Assembly: GCA_002339165.1 (NCBI GenBank)
Contig: DDJS01000154.1
Coordinates: 1 to 11,905 of the forward strand
Direction of reading: 5' to 3'
From: Cellvibrionales bacterium UBA2618
GTDB lineage: Bacteria > Pseudomonadota > Gammaproteobacteria > Pseudomonadales > Porticoccaceae
DNA: 11,905 bases
Below the pieces are notes generated by a model that was not told the DNA's origin, did not search any database, and was given only the letters and a program-made list of their open reading frames with translations. The position numbers were made by a program, and so were the translations under genes. Below, piece after piece: positions 1 through 6,643 of this stretch. How positions within the stretch are numbered: position 1 is the stretch's first letter; each line of letters begins with the position of its first letter.

Positions 1-152
1 GGGGCTACCAACAGCCCCCAAAAAAGCCCACTTGCCAGCAGTACACTCGCCGCGAAAAATAGCCATGGCAGCCACCGTCCGCTGATTTCGTAAAACCAAC
101 GGGGCGAGCCAAGTCGGTAGAACCATTGCCATTTTTTAGACTCTGTTGCCAT
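1..152 (-). CDS. ccmC: CcmC, haem-handling protein of cytochrome c maturation (partial, N-terminal 50 residues)
   Basis: This is the beginning of a gene that runs off the left edge. The 50 visible residues start MATESKKWQWFYRLGSP and continue with an RWFYEISGRWLPW stretch, typical of the CcmC N-terminus, followed by the first hydrophobic membrane helix from about residue 28. CcmC is an inner-membrane protein that presents haem to the chaperone CcmE in the System I cytochrome c maturation pathway. The ATG lies 19 bases after the ccmB stop, in the usual ccmA-ccmB-ccmC order, so it is probably co-transcribed with them. The ribosome-binding site is weak (a GGGG about 9 bases upstream). Catalytic haem-binding histidines and the WWD-type loop are outside the window and cannot be checked. 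Confidence 0.9.
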   Translation of the reverse strand, partial: MATESKKWQWFYRLGSPRWFYEISGRWLPWLFFAASVLLASGLFWGLLVA

Positions 153-171
153 GCTTAAAACCCCGTAATCA

Positions 172-855
172 TCAGGCGCTGGTGACGCGCAGTGCTGCTG
201 CTGCCGCCAGCGGACAAAGCGCCACGGCGGCGCATAACATTGCGCCCATCGCCGCCAAGGGGCCCGACCAATGCAGTCCATCCACAGCGTAGAAGACCGT
301 CGCAGTGCCAAAAATCATAATCGGCATATACAGCGGCACCACCAACAACGGCAATAAAAGTCCTCCGCGGCCCAACGAGACGGTCAGCGAGGCTCCGACC
401 GCACCGACCGCGCTAAGGTATGCACTGCCAATCGCCAAACTAAGAAGCATCGCTGGGTAGGCGGAAGTCGGCAGCGACAAAGTCATACCCAACAGTGGCG
501 ATAACAGCGTGAGTGGCAGCCCCGTCACCAACCAATGCGCCACAATCTTAGCCAAAATCGGCAGTGCTATGAGTTGTGGTGCAATCAATAATTGCTCCAG
601 TGATCCGTCTTCAAAGTCGAACGCAAAGATCCTCTCAATCGATAACAGCGTCGCCAGCAGAGCCATGATCCACATTATGCCCGGCGCTATCTCGCTGAGG
701 CGCTGCGGATCGGGCGACAAACCTAGTGGCACCAGTGCGCAGACCATGGAAAAGAAAATCAGCGGCGCCACCGTGTCACCCAAACGCCGGTACGCCAACA
801 ATACATCGCGTCTTACATAAGCTGAAAAACTCGGAGTTCGCGCTAAGTCGGTCAT
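172..855 (-). CDS. ccmB: CcmB, membrane subunit of the haem/cytochrome c maturation ABC transporter
   Basis: The protein is highly hydrophobic, with about six membrane segments, and carries family-typical stretches: a DGSLEQL motif after the second helix and a PLYMPIMIFG stretch in a late helix. CcmB is the permease partner of the ATPase CcmA in the inner membrane; with CcmC and CcmD it releases haem-loaded CcmE. I chose the ATG at 855, which gives 227 residues, close to the roughly 220 of E. coli CcmB, and places the start one base after the ccmA stop (TAG-C-ATG), a layout suited to translational coupling. A longer frame begins at the ATG at 882, overlapping ccmA by 26 bases and adding nine residues; it has a GGAG, but too far upstream to be convincing. 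No strong ribosome-binding site precedes either start. Confidence 0.93.
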   Translation of the reverse strand: MTDLARTPSFSAYVRRDVLLAYRRLGDTVAPLIFFSMVCALVPLGLSPDPQRLSEIAPGIMWIMALLATLLSIERIFAFDFEDGSLEQLLIAPQLIALPILAKIVAHWLVTGLPLTLLSPLLGMTLSLPTSAYPAMLLSLAIGSAYLSAVGAVGASLTVSLGRGGLLLPLLVVPLYMPIMIFGTATVFYAVDGLHWSGPLAAMGAMLCAAVALCPLAAAAALRVTSA

Positions 856-856
856 G

Positions 857-1507
857 CTAGGCACATCGCTTTGATAAATCATATTTACGCACAGCTCCGA
901 TCGCCAGATCTTGGTGACTTATCAAAACGATCGCGCCCCCGCTGTCGAGGTGCCCTTGCAGGCGGCCGGTGATCAACCCAATCCCTTCGGTATCCAACGC
1001 GGTCAGAGGTTCATCTAGCAACCATAGTTTAGCGCGCGTCAGCACCAAGCGTGCGAGCGCAACGCGCCGCACCTGTCCCGCTGACAACTGATGACAGGGG
1101 AGATCATAGACCGCCCCCAAACCCATACTACGGAGCGCTGCGCGCACGCTTTCAGGGTCGCGTATACCCTCAGATGCGGCCATCCATGCAAGATTTTCCT
1201 CTGGGCTCAAGGCCAGTTTTACCGCCGATTGATGCCCTATATACAGTAGGTCTGCTAGGTATTCGTAGCGCACCTTTTCGAGCGGTTCGCCGCGGTAATG
1301 CAGCGCACCGCTGGTGGGACTCAACAAGGTAGCCAACAGGCGCATGAGGGTGGTCTTGCCGCACCCATTAGGCCCTTCAATCAAAGCCATTTCGCCCGCT
1401 TTTAAACGCAAATTTATGCCCTCAAACACCCTGCGGTCGTCGCGTTCAAAGCACAGCTCCTCCGAGCTGAGAAGGTAATCTTGGGGCACCGGCACATCCA
1501 TACACAT
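857..1507 (-). CDS. ccmA: CcmA, ATPase subunit of the haem/cytochrome c maturation ABC transporter
   Basis: A single ABC ATPase domain is complete. Counted from a TTG at 1516, it has Walker A GPNGCGKTT at 48-56, the Q-loop glutamine near 96, signature LSAGQ at 144-148, Walker B LWLLDEP at 164-170 and the switch histidine at 201. CcmA is the cytoplasmic nucleotide-binding partner of CcmB; its ATP hydrolysis is needed to release haem-loaded CcmE. The start is uncertain. The longest frame opens with TTG at 1516, but in-frame ATGs follow at 1507 and 1501. I favour 1507 (216 residues); a GAAG sits just upstream and could serve either ATG. Even so the protein has several more N-terminal residues than a minimal CcmA of about 205. 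It is the first gene of the visible ccm run and diverges from cca. No confident promoter was found. Confidence 0.93.
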   Translation of the reverse strand: MCMDVPVPQDYLLSSEELCFERDDRRVFEGINLRLKAGEMALIEGPNGCGKTTLMRLLATLLSPTSGALHYRGEPLEKVRYEYLADLLYIGHQSAVKLALSPEENLAWMAASEGIRDPESVRAALRSMGLGAVYDLPCHQLSAGQVRRVALARLVLTRAKLWLLDEPLTALDTEGIGLITGRLQGHLDSGGAIVLISHQDLAIGAVRKYDLSKRCA

Positions 1508-1598
1508 TAACTTCAATGGCTGATATTATGCCAAAAACCGCGGCCCATATGTTATGTATAATTTAGGCAATCGAGAAAACCAGCGAAAACGCTCGCTA

Positions 1599-1643
1599 TT
1601 GCATTTGAGTGCGCTGAACTTTTATAGATTGTAAGCTATACAA
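1599..1643 (+). promoter_or_regulatory. Possible upstream cca promoter with operator-like inverted repeat
   Basis: TTGCAT at 1599-1604 and TATAGA at 1623-1628 are separated by 18 bases, a mediocre sigma70 match on the plus strand. Directly after it lies TTGTA-AGCTA-TACAA at 1629-1643, an inverted repeat with 5-base arms about an 5-base centre. A repressor bound there would cover the start point of this promoter. Both elements are short and could be chance in a region of this composition. Confidence 0.25.
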
Positions 1644-1671
1644 CGATCGGCAGCGTATTACTCCGAGCGAA

Positions 1672-1700
1672 TTGAGCTAGACGGCGGAGCGCTCTACAAT
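1672..1700 (+). promoter_or_regulatory. Sigma70-type promoter of cca
   Basis: TTGAGC at 1672-1677 and TACAAT at 1695-1700 are spaced by exactly 17 bases. The -10 box matches five of six consensus bases and the -35 box four of six. Transcription would begin near 1707, leaving a leader of about 50 bases before the cca start at 1760. This is the best promoter in the divergent region between ccmA and cca. Confidence 0.6.
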
Positions 1701-1759
1701 GGTCTAGTCGACCAACCACAACGCAACGCCGTTCACGGACACATTAAGAGAGACACGAC

Positions 1760-3004
1760 ATGCAGATTTACCGCGTTGGCGGGGCGGTGCGCGATCGCCT
1801 TCTCAACTATCCGAGCAGCGAAAACGACTGGGTGGTGGTCGGAGCGTCCCCACAACAGTTGATCGACCGCGGTTACCGTCCAGTGGGTCGCGACTTTCCA
1901 GTATTTATTCACCCGCAAAGTGGCGAGGAATATGCGCTTGCGCGAACCGAGAGAAAATCTGGGCACGGCTATGGGGGCTTCACTTTTTACACCGCTAGCA
2001 ACATCACGCTGATCGACGATCTGCAGCGGCGCGACCTAACGATCAATGCCATAGCCGAAGACTCCGATGGACGCCTAATAGACCCCTACAATGGACAACG
2101 CGATCTAAACAACAAAATTCTCCGCCATGTATCCGACGCGTTCCTGGAAGATCCGCTGCGCGTGCTGCGCACAGCGCGCTTTGCCGCCCGTTATCACCAT
2201 CTCGGTTTCAGTATCGCTAGCGAAACCATGGATGCCATGCGCGCCTTAGTCAACAGCGGTGAAATGGAACACTTAGTGGCGGAGCGAGTCTGGCGCGAAA
2301 CTCAGCGCGCGCTTGGCGAACAAACACCTCAGGTGTATTTTCAAACACTCCGCGACTGCGGCGCCCTGTCCTGCATCCTGCCAGAGGTAGACCGTCTATT
2401 TGGGGTTGCACAACGGCCTGACTTTCACCCGGAGATCGATACCGGCGTGCACACCATGATGGCGCTCGAGCAGGCCGCGAAATTATCTGATGATTGTTCG
2501 GTGCGCTTTGCAGTGTTGGTCCACGACGTCGGCAAGGGCATCACACCTGCGGATGTCCTACCGCGCCACACCGGCCACGAGGCGCGGGGATTACCGCTGG
2601 TAAAAACTCTCTGCGAACGTTTAAAGGTCCCCAATGAATACCGAAAACTAGCGCTCGTGGTAACCGAATATCACCTCCAGTGCCACCGCGCTGCCGACTT
2701 GAAAGTAGAGACGTTACTGAACCTATTGCGGGACGCAGGCGCTCTCAAGTCCAGCGCCAAATTAGAACCTTTTTTGCTCAGTTGCGAGGCCGACGCTCGC
2801 GGTCGACTCGGATTAGAAAACCGCCACTATTCATCGCCGAACTATCTTCGCCGTGCCCAGAGCGCACTGGCCACCGTCAGTATCGCCGATCTGGTGTCAT
2901 CGGGCGCTGCGGGTGATGAAATTGGGCGCCAACTGCACAACCGACAGATCGCGCGTCTAACCGAATTCAAACAGACAAATCAACCCTATAATGGCGATCC
3001 ATAA
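1760..3004 (+). CDS. cca: CCA-adding enzyme (multifunctional tRNA nucleotidyltransferase, HD-domain type)
   Basis: The enzyme adds or repairs the 3'-terminal CCA of tRNAs from CTP and ATP without a template. The 414 residues align with E. coli Cca (412) nearly end to end by eye. The nucleotidyltransferase head has GGAVRD at 7-12 and the metal-binding pair E21/D23; E. coli has Asp at 21, and Glu is allowed in this family. RRDLTINA at 90-97 and EDPLRVLR at 130-137 follow. A C-terminal HD domain has H255-D256, fitting the bifunctional gammaproteobacterial form with phosphatase and phosphodiesterase activity. The EYH at 303-305 keeps the histidine, but the residue after it is Leu where E. coli has Asp. 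The ATG is preceded by a purine-rich AAGAGAGA at 1746-1753. The pteridine reductase gene follows after 50 bases, so the two are probably co-transcribed. Confidence 0.97.
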   Translation: MQIYRVGGAVRDRLLNYPSSENDWVVVGASPQQLIDRGYRPVGRDFPVFIHPQSGEEYALARTERKSGHGYGGFTFYTASNITLIDDLQRRDLTINAIAEDSDGRLIDPYNGQRDLNNKILRHVSDAFLEDPLRVLRTARFAARYHHLGFSIASETMDAMRALVNSGEMEHLVAERVWRETQRALGEQTPQVYFQTLRDCGALSCILPEVDRLFGVAQRPDFHPEIDTGVHTMMALEQAAKLSDDCSVRFAVLVHDVGKGITPADVLPRHTGHEARGLPLVKTLCERLKVPNEYRKLALVVTEYHLQCHRAADLKVETLLNLLRDAGALKSSAKLEPFLLSCEADARGRLGLENRHYSSPNYLRRAQSALATVSIADLVSSGAAGDEIGRQLHNRQIARLTEFKQTNQPYNGDP

Positions 3005-3054
3005 CGCCCTAACCAGCGGTTCGATAAATCGCAAAAAATACCTAAGGTAAACTC

Positions 3055-3804
3055 ATGAACGCTCCAGATAAAGGCAATCCTGTGGTTCTCATCACCGGCG
3101 CAGCGCGGCGCATCGGCGCCGAGCTGGCACGTTTATTTCATCGCGCCGGCTATCGGGTTGTTATCCACTACAATCGCGCCGCTGCCGATGCCGACAAACT
3201 CTGTGAATCGCTCAACAAGAAAAGACCAGACAGTTGCCTACTGGTTCAGGGCGATCTCAATGACGACGCCGGGTTGTCACGGATAGTCACATTAATCAAT
3301 TCGATTGGGTCGCTGCATGTGCTGATCAATAATGCCTCCAGTTTTTACCCCACGCCACTCGCACAAACCGACGACAACCAATGGAATGATCTGATCAATA
3401 GCAATTTGAAGGGGCCGTTTTTCTTATGCAAAGAACTGGCCCCACTACTGCAGGCGAGCGCTGGCACGATTGTCAACATCTCCGACATGCACGCCCGTCA
3501 AGCGCTCAAAGAACATCCGATCTATAGCATCGCCAAGGCGGGAAACATCGCCATGACCAAGTCACTAGCGCTTGAACTGGCGCCCAAAGTACGAGTCAAC
3601 AGCGTTGCTCCGGGCGCAATCTTATGGCCTGAGCACGAATCTGACGATCAGCAAAAACAACAGTCTGTGCTCGGAAAAGTACCGATGGGTCGACTCGGAC
3701 GCGAGAGCGATATTGCCGAGTGCGTATTTTTCTTAGCGGTCGGTGCTACTTATATGACAGGCCAAACGATCGCGGTCGACGGCGGCAGCTCGAATTGCCT
3801 ATAG
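3055..3804 (+). CDS. Pteridine reductase, PTR1/FolM-like short-chain dehydrogenase
   Basis: This is a 249-residue short-chain dehydrogenase/reductase with an N-terminal Rossmann motif TGAARRIG at 14-21, NNAS at 92-95 and C-terminal VDGG at 241-244. In place of the catalytic serine of ordinary family members it has D144, thirteen residues before Y157 in YSIAK (K161). The Arg in the TGxxxRxG motif and the Asp/Tyr/Lys set with this spacing are the marks of pteridine reductase (PTR1 D181/Y194/K198) and of FolM-like enzymes. These use NADPH to reduce dihydropterins such as dihydromonapterin or dihydrobiopterin to the tetrahydro form. It follows cca by 50 bases with an AAGG upstream of the ATG. The folate genes folB and folK lie about 3 kb away in the other orientation, which suits a pterin role. 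The exact substrate cannot be told from sequence; 3-oxoacyl reductase is the main alternative and is less likely. Confidence 0.85.
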   Translation: MNAPDKGNPVVLITGAARRIGAELARLFHRAGYRVVIHYNRAAADADKLCESLNKKRPDSCLLVQGDLNDDAGLSRIVTLINSIGSLHVLINNASSFYPTPLAQTDDNQWNDLINSNLKGPFFLCKELAPLLQASAGTIVNISDMHARQALKEHPIYSIAKAGNIAMTKSLALELAPKVRVNSVAPGAILWPEHESDDQQKQQSVLGKVPMGRLGRESDIAECVFFLAVGATYMTGQTIAVDGGSSNCL

Positions 3805-3832
3805 TCAGTATGGTACTTCTTCGTGGGTACGC

Positions 3833-5008
3833 TCAATCGGCGCCATCGACGATCGAGCGATAGAGTTCAGGGTCGGTGGCACCCTCGGTTCCGATCAACA
3901 AAATCACCGAGCTGCGATCAAAGCCCATGCTGCGCCACAGATCAGTATCGCGCCTAGCTGCCAGAAGCCCAGCAAGCCCAGCAGTTGCGCACTCCCCCGC
4001 TTCAATCGACAGACCGTCACTGAAGCCATGCGCGAAAAGTCGCATCAATGGCGCGACCGCATCATCGGTAATCGACAGGCAGTGGCTCAGCGTCGGTTGG
4101 AGTATGTCCCAAGCAAGCGACGACACTTCGCCGCAGGATAGTCCGGCCATCAGCGTTTCCTTTTTTATATCCCAGAAAATCGGCATCTGCGCCTCAATAC
4201 TGCGCAAAAAGCACGCGCTCAAATCCGACTCAACGGAAATAACCCTGCACAGTTGATCGCCCATGGCCTGCCACAGTTTGGCTACCACCGCGGCAGCCAA
4301 CCCACCCACACCAATCGGCAAAATAGCATGACTGATTAGCGAACCCGCGGACTGCTGCAGTACCTCGCGCGCCAATACCGAGTAGCCGGCCATCACCTGC
4401 AGCGGAACCTTGCTATAGCCAGGCCACGATGTGTCCGATACCACCTGCCAGCCGTGGGTTTCTGCATCATGTTTGCACGCGGCCAGCGAGGCCTCGTAGT
4501 GACCATCGACGCGAACAACCTTTGCTCCGAGTTGACGCATGGCGGTTTCACGCGCGCAGCTGACCTTGCTATGAATGTAGATCACCGCTTTGCAACCGGC
4601 TCGCTGGGCACCCCAAGCCACCGATCGACCATGGTTACCATCAGTAGCAGTGGTGACGGTGATATTCGACGGTAGTTTATCGATCGTGCATTTTTCCGCG
4701 ACCAACTTCACGACCGCATAAGCCCCCCCCAACGACTTGAACGAGCCTAGACCAAAACGCATCGCCTCATCTTTGTACAGCACCTCGCGAACACCCAACC
4801 ACGCCGCAAGTTCTGGCAATCGGTGCAGCGGCGTAGCGGCATAACCGGGCCAACGGGAAATTTCCGCTGCCGCATCTGCCATATTTTGGCTGTTGAGCGA
4901 CCCCTCAAGATCGGGAAAACGAGTAGCACGATGCGCCGGATTATCAACCAATTCGGTAATCAGTGCGGCGGCGGATGCCGTTGCTATGCGCTGAGCAAAT
5001 TGAGTCAT
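3833..5008 (-). CDS. dpaL: Diaminopropionate ammonia-lyase (PLP-dependent, YgeX/DpaL family)
   Basis: The 391-residue protein matches the E. coli YgeX/DpaL pattern (398 residues). It has GYAATPL near 55-61, a PLP-lysine motif RFGLGSFKSLGGAY with K91, ATDGNHGRS at 121-129 with D123 (the equivalent of the E. coli D120 base), a glycine phosphate loop GVGGLA at 233-238, and MAGLSCGE and GTEGATDPE blocks. The family breaks 2,3-diaminopropionate into pyruvate and two ammonia, acting on both isomers. It is cytoplasmic, with no signal peptide. A run of eight Gs on the coding strand (plus-strand 4723-4730) encodes part of SLGGAY just after the PLP lysine. The start ATG has only a weak upstream GGGA. 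The gene is convergent with the pteridine reductase gene (28 bases between stops) and lies 82 bases downstream of the asparaginase-domain gene. Threonine-deaminase-like enzymes are relatives but lack this motif set. Confidence 0.9.
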   Translation of the reverse strand: MTQFAQRIATASAAALITELVDNPAHRATRFPDLEGSLNSQNMADAAAEISRWPGYAATPLHRLPELAAWLGVREVLYKDEAMRFGLGSFKSLGGAYAVVKLVAEKCTIDKLPSNITVTTATDGNHGRSVAWGAQRAGCKAVIYIHSKVSCARETAMRQLGAKVVRVDGHYEASLAACKHDAETHGWQVVSDTSWPGYSKVPLQVMAGYSVLAREVLQQSAGSLISHAILPIGVGGLAAAVVAKLWQAMGDQLCRVISVESDLSACFLRSIEAQMPIFWDIKKETLMAGLSCGEVSSLAWDILQPTLSHCLSITDDAVAPLMRLFAHGFSDGLSIEAGECATAGLAGLLAARRDTDLWRSMGFDRSSVILLIGTEGATDPELYRSIVDGAD

Positions 5009-5090
5009 ACTAAATTCCCATATGTATGCAATCTGACAATGCCCTAATCAGTTCGTCATCCTACGCGCAATAACAACCAGGCGCCTTCGT

Positions 5091-5588
5091 CTAACTGTCT
5101 TGGAACTGCTGTTTGAGGTGATTTTTAGATACGCTATCGATGTCAAAAACGCGGCCATTCATGCAAAGATAGACGCCCTTCGGCATAATTTGCGCGGCAG
5201 TCACTGCAGCGCCTAAATTGAAATCAGCATCGCTATCTCGGAACAGCGCAGGGCGCATAGCACCGGTTAGCACCAGCGTTTTTCCCTTGACTGCAGTAAG
5301 CGCTTGGCCGGTTTTTATCATCGTATCAGTACCATGGGTAATGACGATTTGTTGCGCCGAACTTGCCTTAACCGCGGTCACTAAGGCGGCTCGATCGAGA
5401 TCGCACATATCCAGACTGTCCTTGCCCAACAGCGGCGTTACTTCTACTTCAAGCCGCGGGTTAACCCGCGCCATTATGTCGATCACGGCTGGCGCTGCAA
5501 CATCGTAATCACTGTTGCCATGAGCAGCACCGGCCGGTGCATAGACCTTGTCGATGGTACCGCCAACCGTGATGATGTGAATACCCAT
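5091..5588 (-). CDS. Stand-alone asparaginase N-terminal-domain protein
   Basis: This 165-residue protein corresponds to only the N-terminal domain of L-asparaginases, which are usually about 330-350 residues. It has VGGTIDK with the putative nucleophile T11, S58 in GKDSLD, THGTDTM with T87-D88 (matching T89-D90 of E. coli asparaginase II) and LTGAMRP at 108-114. After the NLGAAVTAAQ helix it ends in a short tail, without the linker and C-terminal domain. The frame is intact and no remnant of a second domain appears downstream, so it looks like a natural short family rather than a truncation. Similar short asparaginase-domain proteins are, as I recall, annotated in other proteobacteria; their activity is uncertain to me, because the full enzyme completes its site with residues from a partner subunit's C-domain. 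There is no signal peptide. The ATG lies 6 bases after the stop of the lipoprotein gene, so translation is probably coupled. Confidence 0.85.
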   Translation of the reverse strand: MGIHIITVGGTIDKVYAPAGAAHGNSDYDVAAPAVIDIMARVNPRLEVEVTPLLGKDSLDMCDLDRAALVTAVKASSAQQIVITHGTDTMIKTGQALTAVKGKTLVLTGAMRPALFRDSDADFNLGAAVTAAQIMPKGVYLCMNGRVFDIDSVSKNHLKQQFQDS

Positions 5589-5594
5589 CGAGAA

Positions 5595-6281
5595 TTAATA
5601 CTGCGCGATCGGATGCAAGGTAATTTCAACGCGACGGTTGCGCTGCTTGCCCTCTGTGGTCTGGTTACTCGCAAGGGGTCTATGCTCGCCAAAACCGTTC
5701 ACCAAAAGACGCGCAGCGGCAACCCGTTGAGATTTCAAATAGTCTGACACCGACGTCGCTCTGCGCAGTGACAACTGATTATTATGCGCGTCGCTGCCGC
5801 TGCTATCGGTATGTCCAACGACAGCCACCGACGTTTGGTCGTACTGTTCAATTACCAGCGCGACGGACTCAAGAACCGCATAAAAGCCCGAGGCAATATC
5901 GCTACTATTGCTATCAAAAGTAATGTGGCCCGGCATAATCAGTTGGATACTGTCGCCATCACGCAGCACTCGCACGCCGGTGCTGCGCAATTTTTTGCGC
6001 AACATCGCCTCCTGCAGATCCATGTAGTAACCAATGCCGCCGCCAATCGCCGCTCCGCCTCCAGCGGTAGCCAAAATTCGCTGGTTGCGCTTGCGACTAT
6101 CCTCATCTTTGTTATCGATATAGGCACCCAACGCACCGACCCCAGCACCAATCGCGGCGCCGACTGCCGCCTTACTGGCTTCCGATTCGCCGGTGTAAGG
6201 ATCGTATGTGGTACAGGCTTGGAGTAAAATGATTGCCAAAACGGCTAGCGCGGCGAGTCCGCGCTGAGCTTGTAAATACAT
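5595..6281 (-). CDS. OmpA-family outer-membrane lipoprotein, YiaD-like
   Basis: The 228-residue protein starts with a lipoprotein signal; the lipobox is LLQAC, with lipidated Cys at 23 (Gln at -2 is unusual). Next come CTTYDPYTGE, two glycine-zipper segments (about 37-53 and 71-84) and GYYMDLQEAMLR, all as in E. coli YiaD. The OmpA C-terminal domain spans about 117-225, with GHTD (D159) and LSLRRA (R174). These two residues keep the 15-residue spacing of OmpA D271/R286, which bind the diaminopimelate of peptidoglycan. The likely role is tethering outer membrane to cell wall; YiaD has been linked to suppression of bamD defects. The start has a good ribosome-binding site (AAGGA on the minus strand at 6289-6293, 7 bases from the ATG) and a near-consensus promoter about 80 bases upstream. 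The asparaginase-domain gene follows after 6 bases. Confidence 0.93.
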   Translation of the reverse strand: MYLQAQRGLAALAVLAIILLQACTTYDPYTGESEASKAAVGAAIGAGVGALGAYIDNKDEDSRKRNQRILATAGGGAAIGGGIGYYMDLQEAMLRKKLRSTGVRVLRDGDSIQLIMPGHITFDSNSSDIASGFYAVLESVALVIEQYDQTSVAVVGHTDSSGSDAHNNQLSLRRATSVSDYLKSQRVAAARLLVNGFGEHRPLASNQTTEGKQRNRRVEITLHPIAQY

Positions 6282-6359
6282 AATAAAGTCCTTTTTATAG
6301 AGGTTATACCGCGCAAATTTAATCAGTGAACTTTGCGCGATAGTAGTTTAGCTGTTCGC

Positions 6360-6388
6360 AGTATAGTTCGGATTCATTCGGTTGTTAA
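6360..6388 (-). promoter_or_regulatory. Near-consensus sigma70 promoter of the YiaD-like lipoprotein gene
   Basis: Read on the minus strand, TTAACA (6388-6383) and TATACT (6365-6360) are separated by exactly 17 bases; each matches five of six consensus positions. Transcription would begin near 6353, giving a leader of about 70 bases. A second, poorer pair, TTCACT and TATAAC (plus-strand 6303-6308), lies closer to the gene with a 16-base spacer. The promoter would drive the lipoprotein and asparaginase-domain genes and perhaps dpaL. Confidence 0.65.
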
Positions 6389-6395
6389 AAATTTT

Positions 6396-6604
6396 CAAAC
6401 TCGATAGTCACCACCGTCTTTAATCGTAAATATTTAGCAACACCATCGAGCGTATGCGTTTAAGGAACCTTATAACGAACGCGCACCAATGAATCGACAA
6501 CCGCAGCGCAAGTAAGAACGTAATCAGAGCACCGAGCTTTGTCAGAATTACTGATTTTAAATCCTCGCAAAACACCCCGCATAAACACCCATGCCGAGGT
6601 ATTA
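6396..6604. other. Intergenic stretch with no recognised gene
   Basis: Together with the promoter region, the whole gap between the lipoprotein start and the folK stop is 361 bases (6282-6642). In this part I find no convincing coding frame. A plus-strand frame at 6539-6721 has no recognisable protein features and runs into folK antisense. A small TAAGG-AA-CCTTA inverted repeat lies near 6460-6475 without a T-run after it. I see no tRNA-like or known riboswitch structure. Confidence 0.4.
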
Positions 6605-6643
6605 AATCGGCGTTTAACGCCTGTTAGATCCGCAGTGCCGATT
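6605..6643 (-). terminator. Possible weak terminator / hairpin after folK
   Basis: Just past the folK stop, 7-base arms AATCGGC (6605-6611) and GCCGATT (6637-6643) pair. Inside lies a compact GGCGT/ACGCC hairpin (6609-6621). On the minus-strand transcript the outer 3' arm is followed by a short mixed U/A tail, not a clean U-run. The two hairpins share bases and exclude each other in part. This may end tsaD-folB-folK transcription or only protect the 3' end. Confidence 0.3.

Noticed and set aside
3876..4256. Plus-strand frame of 126 codons inside the ammonia-lyase gene
   Set aside because: It lies wholly antisense to a gene with strong active-site motifs and resembles no protein I know.
5784..6227. 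Plus-strand open frame of 147 codons opposite the lipoprotein gene
   Set aside because: It is antisense to a clear YiaD-like gene, shows no recognisable motif, and has no good start context.
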